Notes under the pieces: model-generated | What the model was told of the DNA's origin: nothing | Seen by the model: only the letters and a program-made list of their open reading frames with translations | Databases searched by the model: none | Program-made: the position numbers and the translations under genes | Assembly: GCA_041397765.1 (NCBI GenBank) | Contig: JAWKWA010000018.1 | Coordinates: forward strand, 19,798 to 83,797 | Length of the DNA: 64,000 nt | From: JAWKWA01 sp041397765 | GTDB lineage: Bacteria > Pseudomonadota > Alphaproteobacteria > Rhizobiales > Hyphomicrobiaceae | Reading direction: 5' to 3' | In this document: in pieces, positions 53,405-64,000 of the stretch | Layout of the letters: each line of letters starts with the position of its first letter | Position numbering within the stretch: position 1 is the stretch's first letter

Positions 53405-54013
53405 ATGAGCACTCGAAGCGCGGCCCTTCAGGGTTTTCTCGACGCCCTGGCGGCGGCCTTGCGCCACCGCGCGGCTCCCGGCAGCGCTCCAGGCCGCGTC
53501 ACCGACCGGATCCTCGCGGCGCTGGCGGCGCCCGGCGATTGCCCGCCGCACCAGGGACGCCGGCTGCCGGTCTGCAGGTACTTCGAGCCAGCCGTCGAGA
53601 CTTCACGCGCCGCGGGCGGGCCGACAGCCCGGCTCGCCGAGGCGCTCGCCGCCCTCGAGCCCGAGCTCGTCTGGGCGACGCGCCAGGGCGCCGAGGCCCA
53701 TGGCCGGGCCTTCCTCGAGGGCCATGCCAACGCCACCATCGTCGGCTCGGTCGGCATCGAGCGGCGCGACGACCTCTGGATCGGCGTGTCGCTGATGGCG
53801 CCGGGGCTCACCTATCCCGATCACCACCATCCGCCCGAGGAGGTCTATTCGGTGCTCTCGCCCGGCGACTGGCGGCAGGGCGCCGGCCCCTGGCACGAGC
53901 CCGGCATCGGTGGTCTCGTCCACAACCCGCCCGACATCGTCCATGCCATGCGGTCTGGCGAGGCACCGCTACTCGCCACCTGGGCGCTGTGGGTCGAGCG
54001 GAGCCAGCGGTGA
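53405..54013 (+). CDS. DMSP lyase-family cupin protein
   Basis: A 202-residue single-cupin protein. The metal-binding cupin motif is LTYPDHHHPPEEVYSVL (H140-H142, E146, Y148), with a C-terminal ligand His at H180 in NPPDIVHAM, the pattern of the DMSP_lyase family (DddL, DddQ, DddW). These enzymes cleave dimethylsulfoniopropionate to DMS and acrylate. Many family members are uncharacterised, so DMSP activity is not assured. GGAGG precedes the ATG. It fits a neighbourhood for methylated onium compounds. Confidence 0.8.
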   Translation: MSTRSAALQGFLDALAAALRHRAAPGSAPGRVTDRILAALAAPGDCPPHQGRRLPVCRYFEPAVETSRAAGGPTARLAEALAALEPELVWATRQGAEAHGRAFLEGHANATIVGSVGIERRDDLWIGVSLMAPGLTYPDHHHPPEEVYSVLSPGDWRQGAGPWHEPGIGGLVHNPPDIVHAMRSGEAPLLATWALWVERSQR

Positions 54014-54044
54014 TCCTGCCCGGCCCCGCGCGACGCCGACCCGA

Positions 54045-54707
54045 TCAGTCCGCGAGGAAGCAGTAGAAGAGCCCGGCACCGCCGGTTCCCTTGAGCGCGT
54101 CCTGCCCGCAACCGCGCGTGCCGTGCGCGGAATTCCACGACTGCATGTGCCGGGTGGGCTTCAGGCCCATGCGATCGTGATGGCCGACGATCGCCGAGCC
54201 TTCGGCGTTGGTGGTCCAGTTGCCGCACGTGGTGTCGCCACCGGCCGTCGAATACATGCCCATCGGGTCCGAGCCGGTCAGAATGTCGTGCATGTTGACG
54301 CTGTCGCCGCGTCCCATCACCGCCTCGCCCGTCTCGGTGAGGGCGGTCTCCTTGGTGACGTTCGACTTGTCCGAATGCAACTCGTCGATGCTCGAGGCGA
54401 CGACGACGCCCTTGGAATTGCGCCACGGGCCCTTGCCGATGCGGTCGCGAGCGTTGACACCGGCCTCGCCGGCCGGGGCGGTGGTGCTGAGATAGGCCCG
54501 CCAGTTCTCGTGCGGGGAGCCGGCAGCCTTGGCGAGGGCGGCGCAATGAGCGTCCGCGCCTTCGAGGCCGCCGAGATTGGCGCCGTCGCCCTTGCCGGCG
54601 CTCGTCACGAAGAACGACAGGTCCTCGGGCGATTGCGCGGCGGCGGCACCCGGGATCAGCATCGCGCCAAGGATGCAAAGGGTGGCTGTGACGGCGAGGT
54701 TCTTCAT
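54045..54707 (-). CDS. Secreted lectin-like protein
   Basis: A 220-residue protein. MKNLAVTATLCILGAMLIPG at 54707 is a Sec signal peptide ending AAAAQ. The mature part contains FFVTSAGKGDGANLGGLEGA, WRAYLSTTA, NARDRIGKGPWRNSKGVVVA and MHDILTGSDP, and ends GTGGAGLFYCFLAD, with four cysteines probably paired. I recognise the family as one often annotated lectin in Hyphomicrobiales; the fold is related to endostatin-like domains, but ligand binding is unproven. It is convergent with the DMSP-lyase-like gene. Confidence 0.7.
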   Translation of the reverse strand: MKNLAVTATLCILGAMLIPGAAAAQSPEDLSFFVTSAGKGDGANLGGLEGADAHCAALAKAAGSPHENWRAYLSTTAPAGEAGVNARDRIGKGPWRNSKGVVVASSIDELHSDKSNVTKETALTETGEAVMGRGDSVNMHDILTGSDPMGMYSTAGGDTTCGNWTTNAEGSAIVGHHDRMGLKPTRHMQSWNSAHGTRGCGQDALKGTGGAGLFYCFLAD

Positions 54708-54995
54708 TTCTGTCTTCCTCATCAGGTTACCGCAGGACCGTCGCAGGCGAGCGACCAGCCTGCGCCAGGCACTGCTGAACCGAAGCTGACATCTGGGCTC
54801 GTTCCGGCGATCGTCACGGGAAGTTGAATGTGGGCAGGGCAGGCGATCGCGACCGGGCACCGCCTCGACCGGCCCTTCCGAGCAACGCCGGAATCATGGG
54901 AGGAACGGCTCCTGGCGCCGCCCGCTTGCGGACCGCTCGATGCCGTGTCACGGCTGGTCGGCGCGGTGAGCCGCCGAGACCGAAGGAGCCTTCAG

Positions 54996-57347
54996 ATGTC
55001 GAGGATCATCGAGACGATCGCCCGGGAGCTCGGCGTCGGCGTCGGCCAGGTCGAGGCCACCGTCGGCCTTCTCGACGAGGGGGCGACGGTGCCCTTCATC
55101 GCGCGCTACCGCAAGGAGCGCACCGGCGGCCTCGACGACACCCAGCTGCGTAGCCTCGAGGAGCGGCTCTCCTATCTGCGCGAGCTCGCCGACCGCCGCG
55201 CGACCGTGCTGAAGACGATCGAGGAGCAGGGCAAGCTGACGGCCGAGCTGAAGGCGGCGATCGAGCAGGCGGCGACCAAGGTCGAGCTCGAGGACATCTA
55301 CCAGCCCTACAAGCCCAAACGCCGCACCAAGGCCCAGATCGCCCGCGAGGCGGGGCTCGCGCCCCTTGCCGAGCGCCTGCTGGCCGATCCCGCTCTCGAG
55401 CCCGAGAAGCTCGCCGCCGGCTTCATCGACGAGGAGAAGGGTGTCGCCGACGTGAAGGCCGCCCTCGACGGCGCCCGCCACATCCTGATCGAGCAGATCG
55501 CCGAGGACGCGCCCCTCGTCGGCACGCTGCGCGAGGGCCTGTGGACGAAGGGCCGCCTCGCCTCGCGGATCGTCAAGGGCAAGGAGGCCGAGGGCGCCAA
55601 GTTCTCCGACTATTTCGATTTCGCCGAGGACATCTCGAAAATGCCCTCGCATCGCGTCCTTGCTCTCCTGCGCGGCCGCAACGAGGGCGTGCTCGAGCTC
55701 GACCTCGACATGGCCGCCGACCCGGCCCGCGACCCCGCGCGCCCCCATCCCCAGGTCGAGACCATCATGGCGCGCACCGGCATCGCCGACAGGGGCCGGC
55801 CCGCCGACCGCTTCCTCGCCGACACGGCGAGGCTCGCCTGGAAGGGCCGCCTCTCGGTCTCGATCGGCAACGATCTGCTGACCCGCGCCAAGGAGCGCGC
55901 CGACAGCGAAGCGATCGGCGTCTTCTCGCGCAATCTGAAGGATCTGCTGCTTGCCGCGCCCGCCGGTCGGCGTGTCACCATGGGTCTCGATCCCGGCATC
56001 CGCACCGGCGTCAAGGTCGCGGTCGTCGACGGCACCGGCAAGCTCGTCGAGACGGCGACCATCTATCCCCACGAGCCGCGCCGCGACTGGCAGGGCTCGC
56101 TCGCCGCGCTCGCCGCCATGTGCCTGAAGCACAAGGTCGAGCTCGTCAGCGTCGGCAACGGCACGGCGAGCCGCGAGACCGACAAGCTGGTCGCCGAGCT
56201 CCAGCAGAAGATGCCGCAATTGAAGCTGACGCGCGTCATGGTCTCGGAGGCGGGCGCCTCGGTCTACTCGGCCTCCGAGCTGGCGGCCAAGGAGTTCCCC
56301 GGTCTCGACGTCTCGCTGCGTGGCGCCGTCTCGATCGCCCGCCGCCTGCAGGATCCGCTCGCCGAGCTCGTCAAGATCGAGCCGAAGGCGATCGGCGTCG
56401 GCCAGTACCAGCACGATGTCGATCAGACCGGCCTCGCCCGCTCGCTCGACAATGTGGTCGAGGATTGCGTGAACTCGGTCGGCGTCGATGTGAACACCGC
56501 CTCGGCGCCGCTGCTCGCCCGCGTCTCCGGCCTCAACCAGACGCTCGCCTCCAACATCGTCGCCTTCCGCGACGAGAACGGCGCCTTCGCCACGCGCAGC
56601 CAGCTGAAGAAGGTGCCGCGCCTCGGCCCCAAGGCCTTCGAGCAGGCGGCCGGCTTCCTGCGCATCCTCGACGGCCGCAATCCGCTCGACGGCTCGGCCG
56701 TCCATCCGGAGGCCTATGCCGTGGTCGAGCGCATCGCCGAGCGCACCGGCCGGCCGTTGAAATCGCTGATCGGCGACCGCGTATTCCTCAAGGCGCTCCG
56801 TCCCGCCGACTATGCCGACGAGACTTTCGGCGTGCCGACCGTCAGCGACATCATCGCCGAGCTCGAGAAGCCGGGCCGCGATCCGCGCCCGGAGTTCAAG
56901 ACGGCGACCTTTGCCGAGGGCGTCGAAAGGATCGACGACCTGAAGCCCGGCATGCAGCTCGAGGGCGTCGTCACCAATGTCGCCGCCTTCGGCGCCTTCG
57001 TCGACATCGGCGTCCACCAGGATGGGCTCGTGCACATCTCCGAGCTCGCCGACCGCTTCGTCAAGGACCCCCGCGAGGTGGTCAAGGCGGGCGACGTCGT
57101 CAAGGTGCGCGTCAAGGAGGTCGATGTCGGCCGCAAGCGCATCGGCCTCACCATGCGCTCGGGCGCCATCGAGCGGGGCGCACGGGTCGACGAGCGGGGG
57201 GCCGACGCATCGCGAGGCGGTCATCGCGCCGATGGAAGGCCCGGTCAGGGCGGCGGTGGTCGCAATGCCTCCCCGCAGAAGTCCGACGGGGCCGGCGAAA
57301 GCGCATTCGCCGCCGCGCTCCGGCGCGCTCAGGAAGGGCGGAAATAG
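54996..57347 (+). CDS. tex: Tex-family RNA-binding transcription accessory protein
   Basis: A 783-residue protein starting MSRIIETIARELGVGVGQVE with AAGGAG 8 bases upstream. Domains in order are: Tex N-domain (VPFIARYRKERTGGLDDTQL), YqgF/RuvX-like nuclease fold (VTMGLDPGIRTGVKVAVVDG), helix-hairpin-helix pair (VDVNTASAPLLARVSGLN, LKKVPRLGPKAFEQAAGF) and a C-terminal S1 RNA-binding domain (LEGVVTNVAAFGAFVDIGVH). A low-complexity Gly/Arg tail follows. It acts in transcription and RNA handling. Confidence 0.96.
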   Translation: MSRIIETIARELGVGVGQVEATVGLLDEGATVPFIARYRKERTGGLDDTQLRSLEERLSYLRELADRRATVLKTIEEQGKLTAELKAAIEQAATKVELEDIYQPYKPKRRTKAQIAREAGLAPLAERLLADPALEPEKLAAGFIDEEKGVADVKAALDGARHILIEQIAEDAPLVGTLREGLWTKGRLASRIVKGKEAEGAKFSDYFDFAEDISKMPSHRVLALLRGRNEGVLELDLDMAADPARDPARPHPQVETIMARTGIADRGRPADRFLADTARLAWKGRLSVSIGNDLLTRAKERADSEAIGVFSRNLKDLLLAAPAGRRVTMGLDPGIRTGVKVAVVDGTGKLVETATIYPHEPRRDWQGSLAALAAMCLKHKVELVSVGNGTASRETDKLVAELQQKMPQLKLTRVMVSEAGASVYSASELAAKEFPGLDVSLRGAVSIARRLQDPLAELVKIEPKAIGVGQYQHDVDQTGLARSLDNVVEDCVNSVGVDVNTASAPLLARVSGLNQTLASNIVAFRDENGAFATRSQLKKVPRLGPKAFEQAAGFLRILDGRNPLDGSAVHPEAYAVVERIAERTGRPLKSLIGDRVFLKALRPADYADETFGVPTVSDIIAELEKPGRDPRPEFKTATFAEGVERIDDLKPGMQLEGVVTNVAAFGAFVDIGVHQDGLVHISELADRFVKDPREVVKAGDVVKVRVKEVDVGRKRIGLTMRSGAIERGARVDERGADASRGGHRADGRPGQGGGGRNASPQKSDGAGESAFAAALRRAQEGRK

Positions 57348-57419
57348 CCGCACTGCGAGAGGACTTGGAGCGCCGTGGACGGCTGTCGCCTCGGCCGTCC
57401 GCCTCGTGCCGCCGCGCTC

Positions 57420-58634
57420 TCAGGCCGCTTTCGTCTCGACATGCTCTGGTCGGATGCCGAGGCCGATCAGCCGTGCCGGTAGCCGCCTGAGCAGTGGCAC
57501 CTGCGTCAAGAGGCGGACCGCCAGTGGCACCTGCAACTGGGTTGTGCTCTTCAGCGTCGGCGCGATGACCCGGTTCTGGATGAACACCTGCAACCGCTGC
57601 GTCATCCGCGTCGGAAAGAGCCGCCGCGCCTCGACCTTCTGCAGATCGGCCTCGCTGGCCCGCCCCGCCCGCAACGGCGCCGCCAGAATGTTCGCGGCCG
57701 CCACCGCGTCCTGCACGGCGAGATTGATGCCGATGCCCCCGACCGGCGACATGGCATGGGCGCAATCGCCGATGCACAACAGTCCCGGCCGCGTCCAGTT
57801 CGTCAGCCGATCGACGGCGACGGTCAGCAGCTTCACGTCGTCGAAGCTGGCGATCTCGCCGAGCCGGTCGCCGAGAAACGGCGCGAGCTTGGCGACTGCC
57901 TCGCGGAAGGCGGCAAGCCCGCGCGCATGCACCTCATCGACGCTGCCTTTGGGGATCACGAAGGCGCACTGCCAGTAGTCGCCCCGGTTGATCATGATCG
58001 AGATGCGCCCGGCGTCGAACCGGCCGGTCGTGTCGTCGGGATCGCTGTCCTTGCGCGACACCCGGAACCACAGCACGTCCATCGGCGCCCCGATGGACTC
58101 GACCTCGAGGCCCGCGCACTCGCGCACCCGCGAATGCCGGCCATCGGCGCCGATGACGAGATCGGCGGCAATCTCGAGCGGCCCCTCGGGCGTCCGCGCG
58201 TGAAGGCCCCTCACCCGCCCGTCCGCCTCGACGAGATCGGTCACCTCGGCGCGCATCCTGAGGCCGAAGCCGGCAAAGCGCCGGCCCTCCTCGGCCAGGA
58301 AGTCGAGAAGTTCCCATTGCGGCATCATGGCGATATAGCGATGGCGCACCGGCAGGCTGGAGAAGTCGGCGAAAATGAGCTCGGTATCGCCGAACTTGCC
58401 GGCGAGGCGCCTCACCTTCTGGTGCGGTCGCGCGAGGAAGCGCTCGATGAGGCCGAGCTCGTCCATCACCTCGAGCGTCGAGGGATGCACCGTGTCGCCA
58501 CGGAAATCGCGCAGGAAATCGGCATGCTTCTCCAGCACGACGACATCGATGCCGGCCCGCGCCAGCAGATGGCCCGCCATCATGCCGGCGGGTCCGCCCC
58601 CGGCGATCGCGCATGTCGTCCTCAGGCTCGTCAT
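57420..58634 (-). CDS. FAD-dependent monooxygenase (PHBH/UbiH-like)
   Basis: A 404-residue flavoprotein. The start at 58634 (MTSLRTTCAIAGGGPAGMMA) is followed by the GxGxxG motif, VVLEKHADFLRDFRGDTVHP, the DG motif DLVIGADGRHSRVRE and the GD motif LLCIGDCAHAMSPVGGIGIN. It belongs to the class A aromatic hydroxylase superfamily; the substrate is unknown. It converges on tex and is co-directional with greA, 87 bases downstream. Confidence 0.92.
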   Translation of the reverse strand: MTSLRTTCAIAGGGPAGMMAGHLLARAGIDVVVLEKHADFLRDFRGDTVHPSTLEVMDELGLIERFLARPHQKVRRLAGKFGDTELIFADFSSLPVRHRYIAMMPQWELLDFLAEEGRRFAGFGLRMRAEVTDLVEADGRVRGLHARTPEGPLEIAADLVIGADGRHSRVRECAGLEVESIGAPMDVLWFRVSRKDSDPDDTTGRFDAGRISIMINRGDYWQCAFVIPKGSVDEVHARGLAAFREAVAKLAPFLGDRLGEIASFDDVKLLTVAVDRLTNWTRPGLLCIGDCAHAMSPVGGIGINLAVQDAVAAANILAAPLRAGRASEADLQKVEARRLFPTRMTQRLQVFIQNRVIAPTLKSTTQLQVPLAVRLLTQVPLLRRLPARLIGLGIRPEHVETKAA

Positions 58635-58721
58635 CGCCGCTCCTCCTCGTCTCGAGGCCGGGGGCACCCCCAGTCGGGCGTGGCGTGACGGGGGCCTGCG
58701 GCGCAGATCCCCCGGTCGGCT

Positions 58722-59201
58722 CTATTTGTATTTGACGCCGAGAATCTCATAGGCTCGCGCGCCCTTGGGCGTCGATACCTCGACGGAATCGCCCTTCTTC
58801 TTGCCGATCAGGGCGCGCGCGATCGGTGAGGTGATCGAGATCTTGCCCTGCTTCACGTCGGCCTCGTACTCGCCGACGATCTTGTAGGACACCTCCTCGT
58901 CGGTATCCTCGTCGACGAGCTTGACCGTGGCGCCGAACTTCACCGTGTCGCCGGACAGCTTCGTCACGTCGATCACGTCGGCGCGCGACAGCTTGTCCTC
59001 GAGATCGGCGACGCGCGCCTCGTTGAGGCCCTGCTGCTCCTTGGCGGCATGGTACTCGGCGTTCTCGGAGAGATCGCCATGCGAGCGGGCCTCGGCGATC
59101 GCCTGGATGATGCGCGGGCGCTCGACGCTTTTCAGGCGATGCAGCTCGGTCTCGAGCGCGGCATAGCCTTCGATCGTCATCGGCACCTTGTCCACGGCCA
59201 T
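58722..59201 (-). CDS. greA: Transcription elongation factor GreA
   Basis: A 159-residue protein. MAVDKVPMTIEGYAALETEL at 59201 has AGGAGA 8 bases upstream. The N-terminal coiled coil carries the catalytic acidic tip GDLSENAEYHAAKEQQ; the C-terminal FKBP-like domain contains SPIARALIGKKKGDSVEV. It reactivates backtracked RNA polymerase by stimulating transcript cleavage. It lies downstream of carB on the same strand. Confidence 0.97.
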   Translation of the reverse strand: MAVDKVPMTIEGYAALETELHRLKSVERPRIIQAIAEARSHGDLSENAEYHAAKEQQGLNEARVADLEDKLSRADVIDVTKLSGDTVKFGATVKLVDEDTDEEVSYKIVGEYEADVKQGKISITSPIARALIGKKKGDSVEVSTPKGARAYEILGVKYK

Positions 59202-59322
59202 CGCATGTATCTCCTGTTCGCTGTGCACGCCCGATCGGCGAGGCACAACACAATAAAACGCGAATGTCGCTATCGAGAGATGTCGTCGACGAGGAACGGG
59301 AGCCGCCGACAGGGCGGCATCC

Positions 59323-62605
<3,283 letters not shown>

Positions 62606-62896
62606 CGGGCGGGTTGTTTAGAGCAGTCGGCCGGCTTTGGCCATAGCGACGATTGGGCGATCCCGTGCGGGCGTCTGGGGCCTGCCCGAGGGCTCGGATC
62701 TCGGGTCGCGACGGGTCGCCCAAGGGCGACGGTCGCGGCGACCAAGGGTTCCACAGGGGGCGAGGATATAGCGCCGAACCGACCGGGGCGCCATTGCCGC
62801 TGCCGGCTCGCTGTGATTAGGTCGCCCGGTGTCGGGGGCGGCCGGTTCACGGCCAACCGGCGGGACGGGGCCCGCCCGGCATCGGCCGGTCAAGCG

Positions 62897-63583
62897 ATGG
62901 AGAGAGCGTTGAGCGAGATGCAGAAGACCGCCGACGTCAGGACCTATTTCACCGAGCGCGCCCGGCTGTTCGATGCCCTCTATGAGGGCGAGACCGGGTT
63001 CTCGCGCCGTTTCAACGAGATATTCCGCCGCCCCATGCTCGAGCGCTATGTGCTGACGCTGGAGGGCCTCGGCCGCCTGGAGGGCCGGCGCATTCTCGAT
63101 GTCGGCTGCGGCTCGGGCCGCTATGCGGTCGAGCTCGCCCGCGGCGGCGCCTTCGTGACCGGTGTCGATTTCTCGCCCGAGATGATCGCCATGGCCAACG
63201 AGCGGATCGCGGCGATGCGCGCCGACAACCCGGCCCTCGCCGACCGGGTCTCCCTCGTCGCCGGCGATTTCCTCGAATGGTCGGCCGGCATGGGCCGCAA
63301 GTTCGATGCCGCCTTCGCCATGGGCGTGCTCGACTATGTGGAGGATGCCAAGGGCTTCATCGCCCGCATGGCCGAGGTCGCCGACGAGGTCATCGCCTCT
63401 TTCCCCCGGCCGACCGCCGTTCGCATGCCGTTGCGCAAGCTCCGTTATGCGATGCGCAACTGCCCGGTCCATTTCTATCGTCAGGCCGAGGTCGAGGCGA
63501 TGTACCGCGCCGCCGGCCTCGACGAGGTGACGGTGCGCCCGCTCGGCGGCGCCGGCTTCTGGGTGCACGGCCAGCGCGGCTGA
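62897..63583 (+). CDS. Class I SAM-dependent methyltransferase
   Basis: A protein of about 228 residues. Start ATG 62897 (MERALSEMQK) is assumed, with TTG 62909 and ATG 62918 as alternatives. The Rossmann methyltransferase motif I is ILDVGCGSGRYAVELA, motif II VTGVDFSPEM, and the post-motif FDAAFAMGVLDYVEDAKGFI. Its closest shape is the ubiquinone/Mg-protoporphyrin methyltransferase type, but no bacteriochlorophyll or ubiquinone genes adjoin it. It precedes a polysaccharide deacetylase by 36 bases and may act in glycan modification. Confidence 0.88.
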   Translation: MERALSEMQKTADVRTYFTERARLFDALYEGETGFSRRFNEIFRRPMLERYVLTLEGLGRLEGRRILDVGCGSGRYAVELARGGAFVTGVDFSPEMIAMANERIAAMRADNPALADRVSLVAGDFLEWSAGMGRKFDAAFAMGVLDYVEDAKGFIARMAEVADEVIASFPRPTAVRMPLRKLRYAMRNCPVHFYRQAEVEAMYRAAGLDEVTVRPLGGAGFWVHGQRG

Positions 63584-63619
63584 GCCGGGCAGCCTGATGG
63601 GCGGGGGAGTTGCGGCGTC

Positions 63620-64000
63620 ATGGTCCGGCACGGCCTGTCCTTCGACATCGAGTGCTACTACCAGATCGTCGCCAAGGACTATCTGCGCGAGCGCCTTGCC
63701 CCGACCTCAGAGGTCGTCCGCAACACCTCTTTCATTCTCGACTGCCTCGGCGAGGCCGGCGTCAAGGCGACCTTCTTCACCCTCGGCAATGTCGCCCGCG
63801 CCTTCCCTCAGCTCATCCGGCGGATCGTTGAGGAGGGGCACGAACTCGCCGTCCATGGCGACGAGCATCTCTATCTGACCGATCTCGACCCGGCCGCTTT
63901 TCGCGAGGAGCTGGCCCGCGCCATCGGCGCGCTCGAGGATGCGGGCGGGGTCAGGATCACGGGGCATCGCGCGCCGGCCTTCTCGCTCGTCGAGCGGACG
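63620..64000 (+). CDS. Polysaccharide deacetylase family protein (partial)
   Basis: The first 127 residues of a protein cut by the window edge. MVRHGLSFDIECYYQIVAKD has the metal-Asp motif (FDIE) of NodB-type carbohydrate esterases. It is followed by GVKATFFTLGNVARAFPQLI, the His-box EGHELAVHGDEHLYLTDLDP (H-x-x-x-E-x-x-x-H-type region) and RITGHRAPAFSLVE. It resembles the XrtA-associated deacetylase subgroup. It is probably co-transcribed with the preceding methyltransferase. Confidence 0.88.
   Translation, partial: MVRHGLSFDIECYYQIVAKDYLRERLAPTSEVVRNTSFILDCLGEAGVKATFFTLGNVARAFPQLIRRIVEEGHELAVHGDEHLYLTDLDPAAFREELARAIGALEDAGGVRITGHRAPAFSLVERT

Overview
This is a GC-rich (roughly 70% by eye) Alphaproteobacterial chromosome segment, most likely from the Hyphomicrobiales (Rhizobiales). 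The main evidence is the order irr - fabA - fabB - fabI with irr divergent, an ATP12 chaperone gene overlapping an HAD phosphatase gene, a four-gene heterotetrameric sarcosine oxidase operon, rpmE divergent from an ABC exporter, and groESL under CIRCE control. No tRNA, rRNA, CRISPR array, phage or complete insertion sequence was found.

Layout: 0-4 kb holds a partial ammonia-lyase-family gene without the usual Ala-Ser-Gly triad, formate-THF ligase (fhs) and a divergent GlxA/GbdR-type regulator. 4.2-9.6 kb holds a PepSY protein, a response regulator/histidine kinase pair and a DedA-PAP2-LssY fusion. 9.7-12.1 kb is groESL with two CIRCE operators. 12.2-18.2 kb holds a TPR-sulfotransferase, irr and the unsaturated fatty-acid genes. 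18.4-28.7 kb holds a GMC oxidoreductase, glutamate racemase, sulfoacetaldehyde acetyltransferase (xsc), a Crp-type regulator, ATP12, an HAD phosphatase, a degenerate epimerase and dxs. 28.8-33.3 kb is a surface-glycan patch (GT2, flippase, GT4). 33.6-38.1 kb holds three tandem RTX repeat proteins separated by AT-rich, repeat-bearing spacers. 38.3-41.8 kb holds a disrupted EamA permease, a pair of small inverted-repeat (MITE-like) elements, an ABC exporter and rpmE. 41.9-48.1 kb is soxBDAG with a lower-GC dehalogenase-like hydrolase gene embedded between soxB and soxD. 48.6-54.7 kb holds a second GMC oxidoreductase, an amine oxidase, a GNAT acetyltransferase, a DUF2189 membrane protein, a DMSP-lyase-like cupin and a secreted lectin-like protein. 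55-64 kb holds tex, an FAD monooxygenase, greA, carB, a methyltransferase and a partial polysaccharide deacetylase.

Functional links: sarcosine oxidase feeds one-carbon units to THF, fhs exchanges them with formate, and the GlxA-type regulator beside fhs belongs to the family that senses betaine/sarcosine-type compounds. With two choline-dehydrogenase-like GMC enzymes, an amine oxidase, a DMSP-lyase-like cupin and xsc, the window suggests a lifestyle using methylated amines, onium compounds and sulfonates.

Data-quality warning: seven reading-frame breaks fall in six otherwise well-conserved genes (groEL twice, EamA permease, soxA, hydrolase, soxB, carB). Most are single-base indels, several in essential or housekeeping genes, so sequencing or assembly error is the leading explanation.
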